This document shows positions 11,297-25,127 of a stretch of 64,000 nucleotides of DNA, in pieces. Within the stretch, counting starts at the first letter, position 1. Each line of letters begins with the position of its first letter. A model generated the notes under the pieces. It made no database searches and was not told the DNA's origin. It saw only the letters and a list, made by a program, of their open reading frames with translations. The DNA lies in assembly GCA_950106755.1 (NCBI GenBank), contig OX467083.1, positions 44,840,555 to 44,904,554 of the forward strand. Reading direction: 5' to 3'. The DNA comes from Climacium dendroides. Its lineage: Eukaryota > Streptophyta > Bryopsida > Hypnales > Climaciaceae. Position numbers and translations under genes: made by a program.

Positions 11297-11919
11297 ATAC
11301 ATGTGCAAAGATTTTAAAAAAAAAGAAAAGGATTGAGGCGTGAAGGGGTTCAAATGGGCACTTGATGAACCTCTTACACCAACATGAAGCTCATGACACA
11401 CGATGATCGTGTCGTCAACTGATTGGGTCAATGGCCAGTGTTCTTATTTTGACTTCGCAACGCTGCAGCTCCTTCGGTCACGTTGAAAGGCGGTCGTCTT
11501 CTTCTCGGCTCAATTGTGAAAGAATTTTTTTTTTTAAAAGGGCTCCTCACTGTCAGCATGACTCAGCCACCAAGCTTGAGTTTCACTTCAGGAATTTGGG
11601 AATCCTATTCACACCCATAGTTTATAAACAGTGACCATTTTCATTGATCATATGGTAGAAAAGTATATTAATGTGAATGGAGAACATCTTCACATCATTC
11701 GATGGAGTGAAGGGAGCATTTGCATGTAGTATGATAAAGTATTTTGAGAAATAGAAATCCTCATATAAATTCATCAAAATTGCTTTGTAAAAAAATTAAT
11801 TGAGTGCTAACATGATTGGGGTTCTTTCATTGTCCTTAATAATAAATAATAATAGTAACATCTCTAAAAGGTTTGTAACCTTGATTGCTGTGCATACTAA
11901 ACATTTCTTCTTCTTTTTA
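11297..11919. other. Intergenic DNA
   Basis: No supported gene. The frame at 11431-11634 has no recognisable motif. Confidence 0.35.
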
Positions 11920-12066
11920 CACAGGGAGCTCATATAAGTCTTCCGTGATGATTCTTCTGTGAGTGCCATTTTCCCCTGTGTGTGTTAGTTGCGACATGTG
12001 TCCCAAATTCCTGTAAATAGTACTCACAGAAGAATCATCACGGAAGACTCATATGAGCTCCCTGTG
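11920..12066. mobile_element. 147-bp foldback MITE, CACAGGGAGCTCATAT ends, TTA duplication
   Basis: The arms of about 47 bp are inverse with only two mismatches: CACAGGGAGCTCATAT at the left, ATATGAGCTCCCTGTG at the right, continuing through TCTTCCGTGATGATTC and its inverse. TTA flanks both sides (11917-11919 and 12067-12069), consistent with a 3-bp target duplication. Termini and duplication suit a CACTA- or PIF/Harbinger-derived non-autonomous element; which one is undecided. Confidence 0.74.
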
Positions 12067-15000
12067 TTATTGATATATTTCTTGAGCTTTTTTGAAACTT
12101 CCTTATTGAATATTAATTGGATGAAGTTCATGTTTCGAAGCATTCATCAAAATACAAGTGGACGCTCAACGATTGTCCTCGTGTCCAAGTGGTAAGAAAT
12201 GGCTAAAATCACTGGGAGAAAAAAATGAAAATAATGCAAAAAGAAGGTCCTTGAAGATAACTTACATATTTATGAAGTATGTAGCTAGGACCATCCTGAC
12301 ATCATATATGGTAGAGTCCAGTTTATATTGATAAGAAATTTCCAACACCAAAAAAAACTGAAAAAATTCAGAATATAGTCATTTTTATTTTTATTTATAT
12401 TTTAAGGTCTACATAGCATGCATTGTAGCTTTGTGCTCCAAGACCTTCCTTCTATAGCTAGACAAGTGCAACTTCTCTGAAGCTTCTTGAATTATCTACT
12501 TTTTACTCGAATTAAATTGTAAATATGAAAGTGTCCACATTTTGGGTCATTCGAACTCCTTGGAATCAGCAAATGAGTGATATTCGATTTTCAATTCCTT
12601 TGTACAAAAGTTGCCGTACATTCCAGGGTGGGGATGCTTCTACAGCACCAATCGATGCATTCCAGCTTTTCAAAACCCATACTGCATTCATTTACACTCT
12701 CCCTTCTTTTTGCAATTGAAAAGCATAAATTGCATTCAACTTTCATTCAACTTTTAACCAAGATTGAATTTCCAAGGATGCTGGAATCAAACAGAACATA
12801 TACTTGCGCAGAACACATTCATTTGTGGTGAAGTGGGTGCTTTTCTGCACAGGTCTCCTCTAGCTAGTATCAAGCTGTTGTAGCTCCATGATCTGCGCAG
12901 CTCCAAGTGCTTTAATTTTAGATCGACTGAGTTTCAGAGATACTGCTTAGTATAGTGTCTTCACTTGACTTTCTACTTCGATCGATTCGTGTACTCCATT
13001 TTGCAACACTTCGATCAAGGTACGTGCGTGTCTACAGTAGACACGTGATCGATCAGTTTCATTAATTGAGACGTACTCGCTTCTGTCTTTGATACTCCGT
13101 ATTGAAGCTAGTTTCTGTAAATATGATGCGACGTTAGTTCCGTTGTGCGGGTGCAATTAATTTAGAGAGCCATGCCAACGTTGTGTGATATTAGGATGCA
13201 CAAGATCGACTCTCCAGAGTAGGACTGACGTACTGCAATTAAGATTTTGCACATTCATTATTGCTTCCGCACTATTTCATTTCAATTCATTTCATTTCAA
13301 TTGTTCAAAGCTTTCAATTCTAGCAATTCTAGCTCTGCGTTGCGCGTGTGCACCAAGCTTGTAGATAATTTCAGCGATCGATGGACTACAATTAATGAGA
13401 AAATGTTCCACACTAACTGCATCGATCATTCTCCATCGAGCTAGCTTCAATTGCAGGTTCGATCGATCTGAGCTTACGAGTTCAAAATTCCATGAAATTG
13501 GCTCTTTCTTAGAATCGACACCCATCTGGAACCTCGATCCGCTCTGTAGCAGTTCCTAGTTATGTTTTGTATATATAGCTTTGTCCACTTTTAAAAGATA
13601 TTTAACGCCAGTTCCGTTGCATAGGCGCCCTTCCAAAGTGCCAAAATTGTGACACTCAAGTTATAAAACTAGAATTGGTACTGATTTGGGTTTCCAAAGT
13701 TCACTCCCTGAAAGACTGTCATGTTTTGATATACAAACCTCTGACACTTTAGTGACAATTTAACAGCAAAGGTAGATCTTTATATAGTGTATAATGTCGA
13801 TTAATTAGTAAGGGTCTCCTTAAAATCCCTATTCAGTGTAGTTTTATATGATGCTTCTGGTCCAAATGTAGACGTTGCATTTGGGATTTGGGGGTAATGT
13901 TGATTATGGGTGTTTATATTGTAGTGTTTCTTAAATGATACTTTCTAGGTATAATTTTATGAATGGTTGAATTTAAAAATAAGGATAAGTCACCATACAT
14001 AGTTGGAATTAATATAAGTCAAGCCTTGAGTGTCAAACTGTATAATTACCTCCTTTCTTCTATATAGAATAATCTCATGCCCCCCACTACTATAAGTCAA
14101 TTGAAAGTGAGATTTATGAACCAAGGAGAATTGACTACTTCATAGTCTCTTTTGCATACCCTAGGAAAACACGTGAAGTCATTATCTACCATGGATAGTG
14201 AAATTTCAAAATTTCAAAATCATATTTGAAATTACACACACAAAAAGGAAAATCTTGTACAAAAATAGTGTGCCTAAGATTTTAAAACTTAAAACTCATA
14301 AGACACAAGTAGAATACTTAAGCAAGAGAAATCCATTTTATCGTAAAACTTAAAAAGAATGTAGAAAACTAAATTTTTTTATTAGACTCAAGAATGGCTC
14401 AATATTTCTTTCTCCAAGGAACTGAACTAATATAACTAATATAGGATATTCAAATTATAAAAGATGGAATCATAATAAATTCCATTTTTTTTACACAAAA
14501 GTAACATCAATGACATCTACCATTGGATATAAAGAATTAATGTATATAATTTATTGAATATTTTGTAGGTTCTAATTAGTTTGATTTTAATTATTGTACC
14601 ACCCATCCCACATTTAAAGGTGCACAATACATGTAGAGATTTTTGTTTCATTTTTTATAATTATATATGAAGAATGAATTATTTAGCTTCAAATTGTGAT
14701 TTAAATACTTGTTATGGAAAAATAGATTCCTCGATTTTTATAAATCTTCTTCTTAAAAAAACATGTCATATTTCTTTGTATAATAGAATATTCAATCAAA
14801 CAAAGTCTTTAAACTCTTTTCATATCCATTTTTCAATCCATTAAATATAGTAAATCATCTATACTAATGCATTTATTATTGTGTGTTCTATCAATTATTG
14901 TATTATGCTTTCTTTTTTTTAAATTGGCATACAAAAATAACTAAAGTATTGGCAAATAAATTTCAAAATTAAAAGCAAAAGCAAAATAAAGATAAAAATA

Positions 15001-15890
15001 ATATATTAGAAAATATTTTTGAAAAATAAAGTAGAAGTATTGGCTAGACATTGTGGTGGTCAATGAAGTATTCTATAGCCCAATGATCTAATAGCTCTCC
15101 ACAACCAATTTTCTAATTTTTAATGAGGTTAGAACTTAAAAAATTCAATATCTTTCTTTCTGTTGGTCGAAACATAGTAAACTCACTCTTGTGCACACCC
15201 TATTATTGAAGGCTTTTCAACAACACCAAGTACACTCCACACCGATTATTAGCACTACCTACAAAATTAGAATCACCCAAAAATTTTAATTTTAAGGAAA
15301 TTGGTACAATACAATAATATTTCAATATGTATTCATTCAAAATAAAGTGCATTTAATAAATCAACAGCACATTCATTATTTAAATAAATCAATGTACTCT
15401 CAAAACACTTAACGTGGAGGTTTAATTTGAAATGGTGCAATTTGACTCCCACGGTGCCAACAAACAACAAAGCTTGGTACATAACGTAAAAGCTCATATA
15501 CACACATCCTCAACAAGGACTACAAACACGGTAGCACGGATATTCCACTATTTTTAGGTTGGCTTTCCGAAAAAAATTGCACCTACCATGTGAAGTAGGA
15601 CCGCATTTTATAGTCAAGCATTTGGCCCCAAATGACCTTCCCATGCTACATCAACAAGCCTAGGGAAATCAACCAGTTGTTGAGGTCCTTAGCCTAAGGG
15701 AGGGAAAAGAATCTTTTTTAGTCTTCTTTTTTCTATTTGCATGGAACATCATTACACCACATGGCCACACCAAGCACAAAAAAAGAATCTAAAGACACCT
15801 CTACTACTATTGCTACTACTACAGAATAGCTCAACTCATGAGAACACATAATGAAAAAAAAAAAATTGGCACAAGAATTGGTAGCCCACC
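12067..15890. other. AT-rich intergenic DNA
   Basis: No gene recognised on either strand. The stretch 12950-13560 is less AT-rich and rich in GATC/CGAT tetranucleotides, without a coherent reading frame. The remainder is AT-rich unique sequence with many homopolymer runs. Confidence 0.4.
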
Positions 15891-15892
15891 CC

Positions 15893-15920
15893 CGAACCCC
15901 AAACCCCAAACCCCAAACCC
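15893..15920 (+). repeat. Short CCCCAAA tandem repeat
   Basis: Roughly four CCCCAAA units. It resembles, but is not, the plant telomere repeat (CCCTAAA). The minus strand has four G-runs and could form a G-quadruplex. Confidence 0.6.
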
Positions 15921-16179
15921 ACTTGATTTATTATTATTCATTAGTAGTATGTCTTAAAAAAAAGAGACGATTTATACTTGAGGCCTGATTGAAGGCCCCC
16001 CCAAGGGGCCTTAAAAACTGATGGAGGGATGGACTCTTCCTTCTTCAAGCTGAGTGGTATCAAAAGCTTCTTTCTATATTTTTCCCCCCTTTCTAGGGCA
16101 CCCACCTCATTAAGCTTACTTTAAAATATTAAAAAAAGGTCTTTTTTATTGTAGCAAAAAAAGTTTCTTAAAAAAAAAA

Positions 16180-16850
16180 TTAAACAGTAAGGTCGTACTG
16201 TATCAGTCCCTCCAGTGAGTTCCTGGCCGTGAGTTCGGGGCGGGCTGAAGGAAGGGGGTGGAGGGCCCCGCCGGTGGGCCCCCCTTGCACGTGTCCCCCG
16301 ATCAGCCCCTTCTTGATCCAACTGAAAAAATATCCTTTCCCGTTCTTGATTCTCGTTATGCCAATGATTGCCATGAGTAACGTTAGTTCAGTTGTTGGCA
16401 GTACGACTGACTGACCGACCGACTGACCGACCCCCACCCCCCAAAAAAGAGAATGAATGGATGGAAAAAAGAAAAGGAAAAAAAAGGAAAAGAAGAAAAA
16501 GGAAAAAGAAAAAGGTCCGTCCCCTTCCACTGAGTGGGGGGAGGGGGCAGGCAGGTGCTGGGAAGCTTCTGAGAGGATCAGAGGAAGGAGGGGTTGCTAA
16601 ACATGGAAACTTATTAGGATTGTCAACCGGCCATTTTTATCACTTGAGGGAACTGGAGTTGCGGGCCATAGTTCGGGAAACTTTTTTTTTTTTTTTTTTT
16701 TTTTACCACAAGCAAAGAAACTTTTACTGCAAGAAAAAAAGGAATACAACAACCCAGCCGCAAGCGGCAAGCAACAGACCAAGACCGGACAGAGTACAAA
16801 TACAAAGAGAGAGCCCCACAGGAAGGGCAGTTCGGGAAACTTTTTGAGTT
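16180..16850. other. GC-rich island with simple repeats, no coding evidence
   Basis: The base composition rises sharply against the flanks. It contains CTGACCGACCGA tetranucleotide runs (about 16405-16432), an A/G-rich tract (16441-16514) and a long T run (16682-16704). Several overlapping open frames on both strands are made of low-complexity sequence and show no domain. It may be a promoter or 5'-leader-like remnant; nothing confirms it. Confidence 0.35.
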
Positions 16851-17089
16851 TTACCGGTTAATTCTCATATTGAACCGGTTTTTGAAGAACTGAGTCCGGT
16901 TATTTTTCCTATTTTTTTAACTCAAAAATAGAAATTTTATAGATTTTTGCACCGGTTTTTTGCTGGTGTTTTCAAATTGCAAACCAATTTTCTCCCCAAT
17001 TCTTTTGGCTAATTTTGAACTAGCCACCGGGTTTTTCCTAACATTGTTGCGGGCACAGTCTGGGGAGAAAATTGAGCTCCATCGGCTAA

Positions 17090-17353
17090 GGGCATCCCCA
17101 CCAATGAGTTCCGTATCCTTAAAGCTTTAGGGAGAGGACCTCATATGCAAATAGAGATAGAGATACAGAAATTTCACCGCACCAACCTTCATCCAAAACC
17201 TGTATCCCTAAAATATATATAGATTTTTGTAAAACTCTTCTCCAGTTCTGTATCCAGAGGCTCATACGGAGAACTCGTGAGGTCTCACCCCTATTTGATG
17301 TCCCAAGCTTAGTAAACAAGATAGAGAAACGGAAGAGGCTGGTGGCGATGCTC
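17090..17353. mobile_element. PIF/Harbinger-like MITE, copy 1
   Basis: It begins GGGCATCCCCACCAATGAG and ends GCTGGTGGCGATGCTC, inverse at the termini, and is flanked by TAA (17087-17089) and TAG (17354-17356). The interior is about 85-90 percent alike by eye to 51223-51476, including TCTTCTCCAGTTCTGTATCC. A 3-bp TTA-type duplication with GAGCATCYCCACCAG ends points to PIF/Harbinger. No transposase. Confidence 0.68.
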
Positions 17354-17654
17354 TAGGATCCTACATTTTCTTGGCTCAACCGGTTGTCTAGAGTATACTC
17401 TCGGCTAGGCCTTTAGAAAATAAAGAACATTCTCTTATTTTCCTCTAAAATGATCGGATTTTTTCCAAAGATTTTGAACTCAAACTTTGGAAATTTTGGA
17501 TTTCAACCGGCTAACTTGTAACTAAAGGTCGGCACACCCCATACGTTGGTTGTGGGGGGGACAACAGACCGAACTTGTAGGATGCCCAAGGACGGTAATT
17601 AATTAAGTTAACCCCTAGGGCAGACGATCCATTTCCAACCACTTCAGCAATTCC

Positions 17655-18082
17655 GCATATTTAGAGCAAAGGTTTTTCGAGTACAAAATTTTTTCCATGT
17701 ACAGAAATAGAGTTTGGAAGGATTGCGTATTTTTCCATAATTTTATTACATGATATGTAATTACTATGAATTTTGTAATAGAAGATTCTCTTTGACCTAT
17801 AATGGTCATGTAGACCTTTCTATATTTAACCATAGGCTGATTGCAAAATCGACTTAGGATTCATTGCAATGTAGAGCACAGTTTTTTCGAGTGCAGCATT
17901 TTTCCAATGAATAGAAATAGAGTTTGGAAGGATTTCATATTTTTCCATAATTTTATTACATGAAACGTAATTACTATGAATTTTGTAATGGAAGATTCTC
18001 TTTGACCTATAATGGTCATATAGACCTTTCTATTTTTAACCATATGCTAATTGCAAAATTGACTTAGGATTGGTTGCAATAT
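17655..18082 (+). repeat. Tandem duplication, about 210-bp unit, two copies
   Basis: Unit 1 (to about 17862) and unit 2 share AGAGCA...TTTTTCGAGT, GAAATAGAGTTTGGAAGGAT, TTTTCCATAATTTTATTACA and TTGACCTATAATGGTCAT. A third, more diverged copy is at 53085-53250. The minus-strand open frames in each unit are near-identical only because the DNA is duplicated. Confidence 0.72.
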
Positions 18083-20824
18083 TGACAACCTTGTAGCCAA
18101 TCATAATGCGCCACAACTCCTCCTCGAAGTACACAACTTCATGGAAACAAAGTAATCTATAGGTTGGAAATGGGTTGGCTACTCTAGATGCCCAAGGCTA
18201 TTTTTTTTTGGCGAACAATAGAAATTTATTTCAACCAATCTGTCCCCACAGTGAAAAAAAATTGTAGAAAGATATTTTATTTTTGGTATCTAAACTAAAA
18301 AATTAAAAAAAAATCATCTTTTTTCACCAAAAAATTCCTGTTTCTATTAGAAATGTGGATGGAGTTGACAAATTTAGATGAAAAAGTGCATGAATAGAAT
18401 TGAAAAGTGTTTTCTTGTCCAGAAGATGGCTGGATGTTGGAATACCAAATTTTTAGTGATCGACATATTGGCAAAAAGTTGGAAAAAAAAAAAGAAAGGT
18501 TGCCCAAGGCTTTTATTGAGCTTTTAGGAATTTGCTCTAAATTGAACAAAGAACTAACATTTTGAAAAATTGTATCAGATTTTTTTGAAACTAGAATGGT
18601 ACAAATTCAAGTTAGATATGTTAGAGATCGCAAAGGAAAAACAAAACAAAACAATATCACTTGTGAATTGAAAGATTGTAATGTTTGATCATGAGGGTAT
18701 TAAAACTCTGAAAGTGATTTGAAGTCTTTCAATCCTCTCTTCACATGTTGAATCTAAAATTGAGGTCATTGGAAAAATATGAGGGTAGAAGGCCTAACAT
18801 GCATAAACCCAATTAATTTATGGCTTCTCAAAATCTACTCTACAATTTTTTTAAATGAATTTTTAATGTGATTTTTTCTCCAAGCTCTAGTGTATTTGAT
18901 GTTCATTTCCAAGAGCCCTCAATACTATAGAAAGTCAAGATTGCAATGGCCTCCCTTGCAAAAAATCTTGAATAGAGAAATTATCGAGGAAATTATAATC
19001 AATCATTTTCAAAATCAGATTTTTGATGCTAAAATTAGAATTCAAAAAAAATTATTCAAAAATATATAAACTACTAAACAAATAGTAACTTGGTTAGGTT
19101 TTATTTAACTTCAAAGTATTGTCTATACCAAAATTTGGTGCCTCCAGCATTTAGGAGTTAAAGTGGTCATTGGAATTTACTTTGCAGTTTTAATCAATTA
19201 CCCTACCTTTAGAAAAATTGTATTGGAAGATAGAATTTGAAAATTTGGAATTCAAATTTGGATTGTGAGGGCCCAAATGAACTAGGGAGGTAGTGAAGAA
19301 TATAGTGGAAGGCTAAAGAATGCAAGACACTTGAAGCAATAATAAAAATAGAGGTAACTTTTTGTATTTATCCTTCACTATCTAAAGGAAAACTAGGCAC
19401 AAGATACAAACTTTGAATCACTACTTTAAGGACTTGCAAATCTTAGTAAAGTAGATGCTATTAAAATGACCATTTAAGAGTTGATTAATTGCCTTTGGAG
19501 AGAAGCTAAACTCCTTGAAACAATTTTTAGTAAATTTTAGTAGGAAGGAAAATGGAATTGGTATATAACCCAAGTTGTTTCATATTTGTTGGACCTTACT
19601 GGAATTAGTTACAAATTTTTAAAGTTGAAGCACAATCATCACCAAAAGCAACCACTTTTTGAAATGCACATTGCTAATACATTGAAGTAAACACTATTTA
19701 CCTTTGTGTCATAATCACTTTTAGAGTATACTATCTTACTCCATTGGGGCATTGATTGATTGAGTTTGTTTGATCACTTTGACGGGAGGGGCCAAATGAG
19801 TAGAGTCCATTACTTAAAGGGTATAATACAACCACCTATTATCAACCAGGACCCCATCAGCAACCAATGGTGTGTGTTAATTTCATGACAGGTTGGGACT
19901 GATTTCCATTATTAGTTTTTTGAATGGTTATAAAAAGGTTCAAAGTTTGAAGTTGAACACTTGGTGTAATATTAATAGTAGAAGAGGACATGCTAGGTGT
20001 TACAAAAATTAGAGCATGAGATATTGGAAATGGTAGCATATCATGACACATACCTTTGGTTATTGGATAACTTTTCTTGGTTGTGGTAGCACTGCGAGCA
20101 TGGAAGTGTCATAACACATGTCCTTGATTTTAGGTGCCAAAGTTATTAAGAAGTAGTCTCAAAATGAGCAATTATAGAAGACTCTACACATTGGGTATAG
20201 GTTTAGACCAACTTCTAACTTCCAAAACTCATGGTCATTTCAATTCAAGGAATAAAATTAACAAAAAAATTGCAATTCCTATCATCTCTATCTTTCTACA
20301 TGGGAGAAAATTTATAGTGCCTTATACTGCTCTAAATCATGTGCATAATTGCATAAGTAATTGGCTATGTATTTTCAGTAAAATTTTATTACAAATCTCC
20401 TAAAAAGTCATAAATTATAGGATTATACTACTATGACTATACTTAAAACATCCCTTTCTCTTGTGGTGGTTCTACCTTAACTAGAGTAAAATACACTATA
20501 TAAGCATGGACAAGGGGACAAAGCCCACTTCAAGCATAAAACAACCTACCCAATCCCCCATGAGTAGGTTCTTACAAACCTAGGAAACCCTATTAGCCAT
20601 GTAATGACACAATGAAACATTCTCCTTCTATGTAAGACTAAAGTACAGATGTTCATCTTTCGAATTTTGTGTGGAAAAAAAAGATCTTATATAATAGTTT
20701 GACCCCCAAGGATAATATCCTATGGTGATGAGTCTGACATTCCAAGGTTAAACTCAGTACTAGTGCATATTTAAAGGCTTTGTTCCCACTAGAAATCAAA
20801 CTTGACAAGAAACTTTGGCACTAG
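18083..20824. other. AT-rich intergenic DNA
   Basis: No supported gene, RNA or structured repeat seen. Confidence 0.4.
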
Positions 20825-20992
20825 TTTCATTGATTTGTTTTGGTATATTAATAATAGAACTTAGTGTTTACAACATTAGTTACAAACTCTTGAAGACCAT
20901 CTTCAATGGTCTTAGTACACTAATAATGGAATTTGGTGTTTGTAATATTAGTTATAAACTCTTGAAGGCTATCTTCAATGGAATTAAAAGCT
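20825..20992 (+). repeat. Tandem duplication, about 80-bp unit
   Basis: Two units share TAATAATRGAAYTTRGTGTTT, AACTCTTGAAG and ATCTTCAATGG. The neighbouring stretch 21165-21395 shows a second local duplication around TATAGTAAGYRTATGTCA and TTTACAATACTAAT. Confidence 0.62.
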
Positions 20993-23900
20993 GAATAATA
21001 TTTGTATTTTCAAGATGAGGGTTGTAAATTTTGGCAATAATGGATCTAATCAATCCTCTATTACTCTAGGGTTTAGATTTTCTTCCCAAAATACAAAAAA
21101 AGAGTGATATCTTAGATGACATATTAGTAAAGAATTACTAAAATATTAATTCAAGTGCTAAAATCCAAGTTGGTTGTATATAGTAAGCGTATGTCAAGTT
21201 TACAATACTAATTGATCATTACATTACTCAAAATTTGTCCTTTTTTATTAATGGTTACTAAGAGATCAATATGGTTGCGTATAGTAAGTATATGTCATTG
21301 AGTTTACAATACTAATCATAATTACATCACTAGTTTTTTTTCCTTATTGGTCAATGGTTGTTGGAATTTGTCCTTTTTGGTAATTGGTTACTAAATAGAC
21401 ACCTCATGTCATATAAATTTCAAGAATATCTTTGATTTCATATATAAAGTAAGATGTAGCAAGGTACTAAGGTTTCTTCAAACCCTAGAGCATGCGGTTT
21501 TAATTTTTAGGTAGTTAATATTGTCTTTTAAGAATGCTAAAAGGACATACAAAAATTGATTGAATTGACATGATGTAGGAATTTAGTAAAGGTATTTTAA
21601 AGTAAGTCCTAGACATATGTTTTTAAGTAACTATTTTTATAAAAATATCCTACCTTTGATTATGCAATTTCTAATTGAATATTGCACTTAATACCACCCT
21701 TTTTCTTATAATGCTATAAACTAATATATTGACAAAATGTAGAGAGTCTACTATAGTGGTCTCCAAGTATAAAAATCCTTGATGGTGTTAGTATTAGTGT
21801 TTTACAATGCTCTATGAAAGCAAAATTCTCCTTGATCAAGCATAAAGGCAACAAACTCAACTGACAACGTCATTTTAATATTGCTTGAAACACATTTGGA
21901 TGTTGAAAATGGAAAATTGCATTGGGGTGCACCAACTGGTAAATCAATTGCTCCCCCCAAATGCATAGAAAAAGGCCCTTGGAAGTAGCAATGCTAGGAA
22001 TTTTCTTTAGCAACAATCAAGGATGCTCTAAAACTAAATAGTAACAACGTTGGTAATGTTACCAACACTAAATGTCAAAATGAATACTAATTGCCAACTA
22101 AATTTCCACCCAAAAAATGAAATTAAAAATAAAATGAATCCCCTTGCACAAAATTAGTATCCAACACAAATACTAATTGCCAATTAAATGAGGTATTAGA
22201 ATAAATTAGAAGATAGAATAAACAACATTGTAGGTACCATAACACTAAATTTCATTAATAGTGTAGTGAGGGGGGATTAGCTTCACCTAACAAATTAATA
22301 TCACCAAAAAATTTATTTTATTTTTGTGAAAATTGTTACTATGAGGAAAATTTCAACACGCAGTAATTCAAAATAGTGTGACTTTGATAAATTAGTGTCA
22401 CACATTATTAAGATACTTCACTCCATTTTGGCATTAATTAATGATTGGGATACAATAATTCATCTAAAATAATATGGCGAAAAAATAAAATCACCTAATT
22501 ACATATAAATAATTGTCTTATAATGTAGGACATGTTATTTTTCTTTGCTATATCATATTCTCTTCCTTGAAATTTCTTAAGGAATTCATATCAATTCTTA
22601 TTAATATTAACTATTATCAACTTTACTTTCTTCTTTGGCATAATTTTTGTGGATATTGAAGAAGTTATTTTTGGTCACGTAGACACATAAAGATAAAATT
22701 TTAAGAAATATTTTTAACCCTTATAGTCAAAAGCCTTTTTTCATTAAAAACCACTCAAAACTGCCATTTCTATTATAAAGAGCAAAAATATTTGAATTCT
22801 TTTTTCAATATCTAATTGTGGGATCTTGCACTAGACTAGTATATGAATGTGTGGAAGAAATTTCAAAATTTTTGACCATGTAGACTGCAAGATATTTGCA
22901 TTCTAAGTAAAAAGTCCAGTTTTTTGCACCTTGCTTGACTAGATTATAAGACTTTGAATCTTCTTAATTTAGAATTTTTGTGTAACAAATGTTGAATTTA
23001 AAACTTTTCATGTTGAAGAATTGAATTGAGAATATAGAAAAAAAATCATTGATAGCTCTAAGATGGAATTGAACCACACTAATTCCAACAGTGAGTTTTT
23101 TGGGGCAATTGAATTGAACCTTGTAGACCTTATTTTTTAAATTGTGAACATTAAAAAAGGAATCTAATATTTTATTTCTCGAGAAGATGCAAAACAAAGA
23201 ACTCTACAACTTTCACATCACTAATCCAAATGGAATGAATCAATGCTTTCCTTGTCAACAATAAGAGAAAAAAATTCATTTCAAGCTAACTTTTTGTAAG
23301 GGTTTGGAGCTATTTGACAAACTACTTTTTGAACTCATGATGGCATAATTTTTTTCCTAAAACCAATTGAATAAAAATTATATTCCCTTAAAAATAGTAT
23401 ACTTTTCTATCTTTAAAAAAGCTTCAAAAAATCACCTCAAAAATTGAGGTTACACAAGCCTACCTAATATTCCAAGTGTCCCCTAAATAGATTTTTGGAC
23501 TTTACGAATTAATACATTCATGTATGAATCTCAATTTAAAAACTAAAAGAGCTTGGTCAATTTCATCTACAAATCAAGCCTCGAATTTGAGATGGAATAG
23601 TGGGAGTGGCAAGTGTCTACAATTGAGGTAGAAAGTTATGGTTTCAAAATAATCGACAATCATTGGCCAAGGTTCCAATCAATGATGTATATTTTAGGAT
23701 TGAAAACTTAGGCAAAAATAGTTCTCACCCCTCGATGGTCCACAATGATAAGCTATAAACTAATGCTTCATGATTGACTATACTATGCCTTAATTTCTTT
23801 AACATATAATTTTTGAGGGAAAAAATTTGAAAAAAACAAAAAAAATTCTTGAATGTGCCATTCTATAGTACTACAAAAGTAAGAATAGATATTCCATGAA

Positions 23901-25127
23901 CCTGCCTGTATGCAACAACATAACATTCTTGAGCTCCAAGGCATGGATAAGATAAAAACACCTTAAAAGCAATTTTTTTTGTCCCACTAATCCAAAGGTC
24001 AAATGCCCCCCCCCCCCAAATTTAAATGAGATTATCAACAAACTCAAGCAAAAATGCAACCAAATCGGTTTTCTATTTTTTCCAAATACTAACAATATTC
24101 TAGAAAATCTCAAAGTTGTGAACATAGCAAATACTATCCTTTACCATCAACACTAGACTCACCTTCCATGGACGCCCTTGAAGCACAAAATGCCTCTTAC
24201 AACTTTCATTGCCAATCACAGTTCAAACAACCCCCCCACCTCCCATCGCTTGCATCTCAAAAATTGGTAGTAGTTTCAAGTCTCCCAAAAGCGTTCACTC
24301 AAGGCCATTTTTTTAATGAAACATTTCAAAAACAAAAACAAATGATTGATAATGAACATTTTAGGCGTTTCCACCTCACCTTTGCTTCCCCGGCTGCAGA
24401 AAATCTCAAAGGGAAAGGTTGTCATGCATCGTGAGAAAGAGTAATTTCCTACTATAACATGAAAAACTCGCACTATATAAATAAATAAAGAATGGTAGAA
24501 ACTCTAGCTAACGACTCCTTAGTCAAAGAATGTTATTGATGGACCCCAATGATGATATTGGCTATAAGCTATCTACCCGCTTATCTGCCTCACGTTTTCC
24601 AATGACCAAAAGTTGGGTGAAATTGCCCCCTTTTTAAAAAAAATTGTTTTTTAAAGGAAGAGAAAAAAAATGCTATGTTTGTAATTGTCAGAAGTTATAA
24701 GATCTATGGAACCTGCCATGTCGGCCTTGATGGGTTTTTATTTTGATGCGCCCCAAGGCAACTGTACATACATGCATTGTAAGGGAAATGATATGGTGTC
24801 AGGTCCGTGGCTCCATCGTCGGTCCGTCCATCCGTCCATCGCACGAGGATGGCTGCGTTAGGCCAACACATGGACAACGGGGCAGAAGGGCCATTAACTT
24901 ATTCTCGGTCCCCCTCGGAAACGAGGTACGAGCCCAAATTCCAAAACTAAAAAAACCCTTTAAAACAAAAACAAAAAACAAAAACGAAAAAAATACGAAC
25001 CCACCCCGTCGTTCAATGATTTTTCCTTGTAGTTGCTCACCAGACAACCCAAGTCAACAGTTGGAACTCCACTAGGAGGAACTTAAGTTGGTGGTGGTTA
25101 TAAGGTTTACCCTATACCCAAAATCAC
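20993..25127. other. AT-rich intergenic DNA
   Basis: Apart from the local duplication near 21165-21395 and a C homopolymer (about 24006-24018), nothing recognised. The overlapping frames at 24168-24434 (plus), 24276-24473 (minus) and 24743-25075 (plus) lack domains. Confidence 0.4.

Noticed and set aside
15893..15920. Interstitial telomere repeat
   Set aside because: The unit is CCCCAAA, not the plant CCCTAAA, and only about four units exist.
16180..16847. Overlapping frames of 116 and 151 codons
   Set aside because: They consist of Phe/Lys homopolymer-like stretches from T/A runs and tetranucleotide repeats, with no recognisable family.
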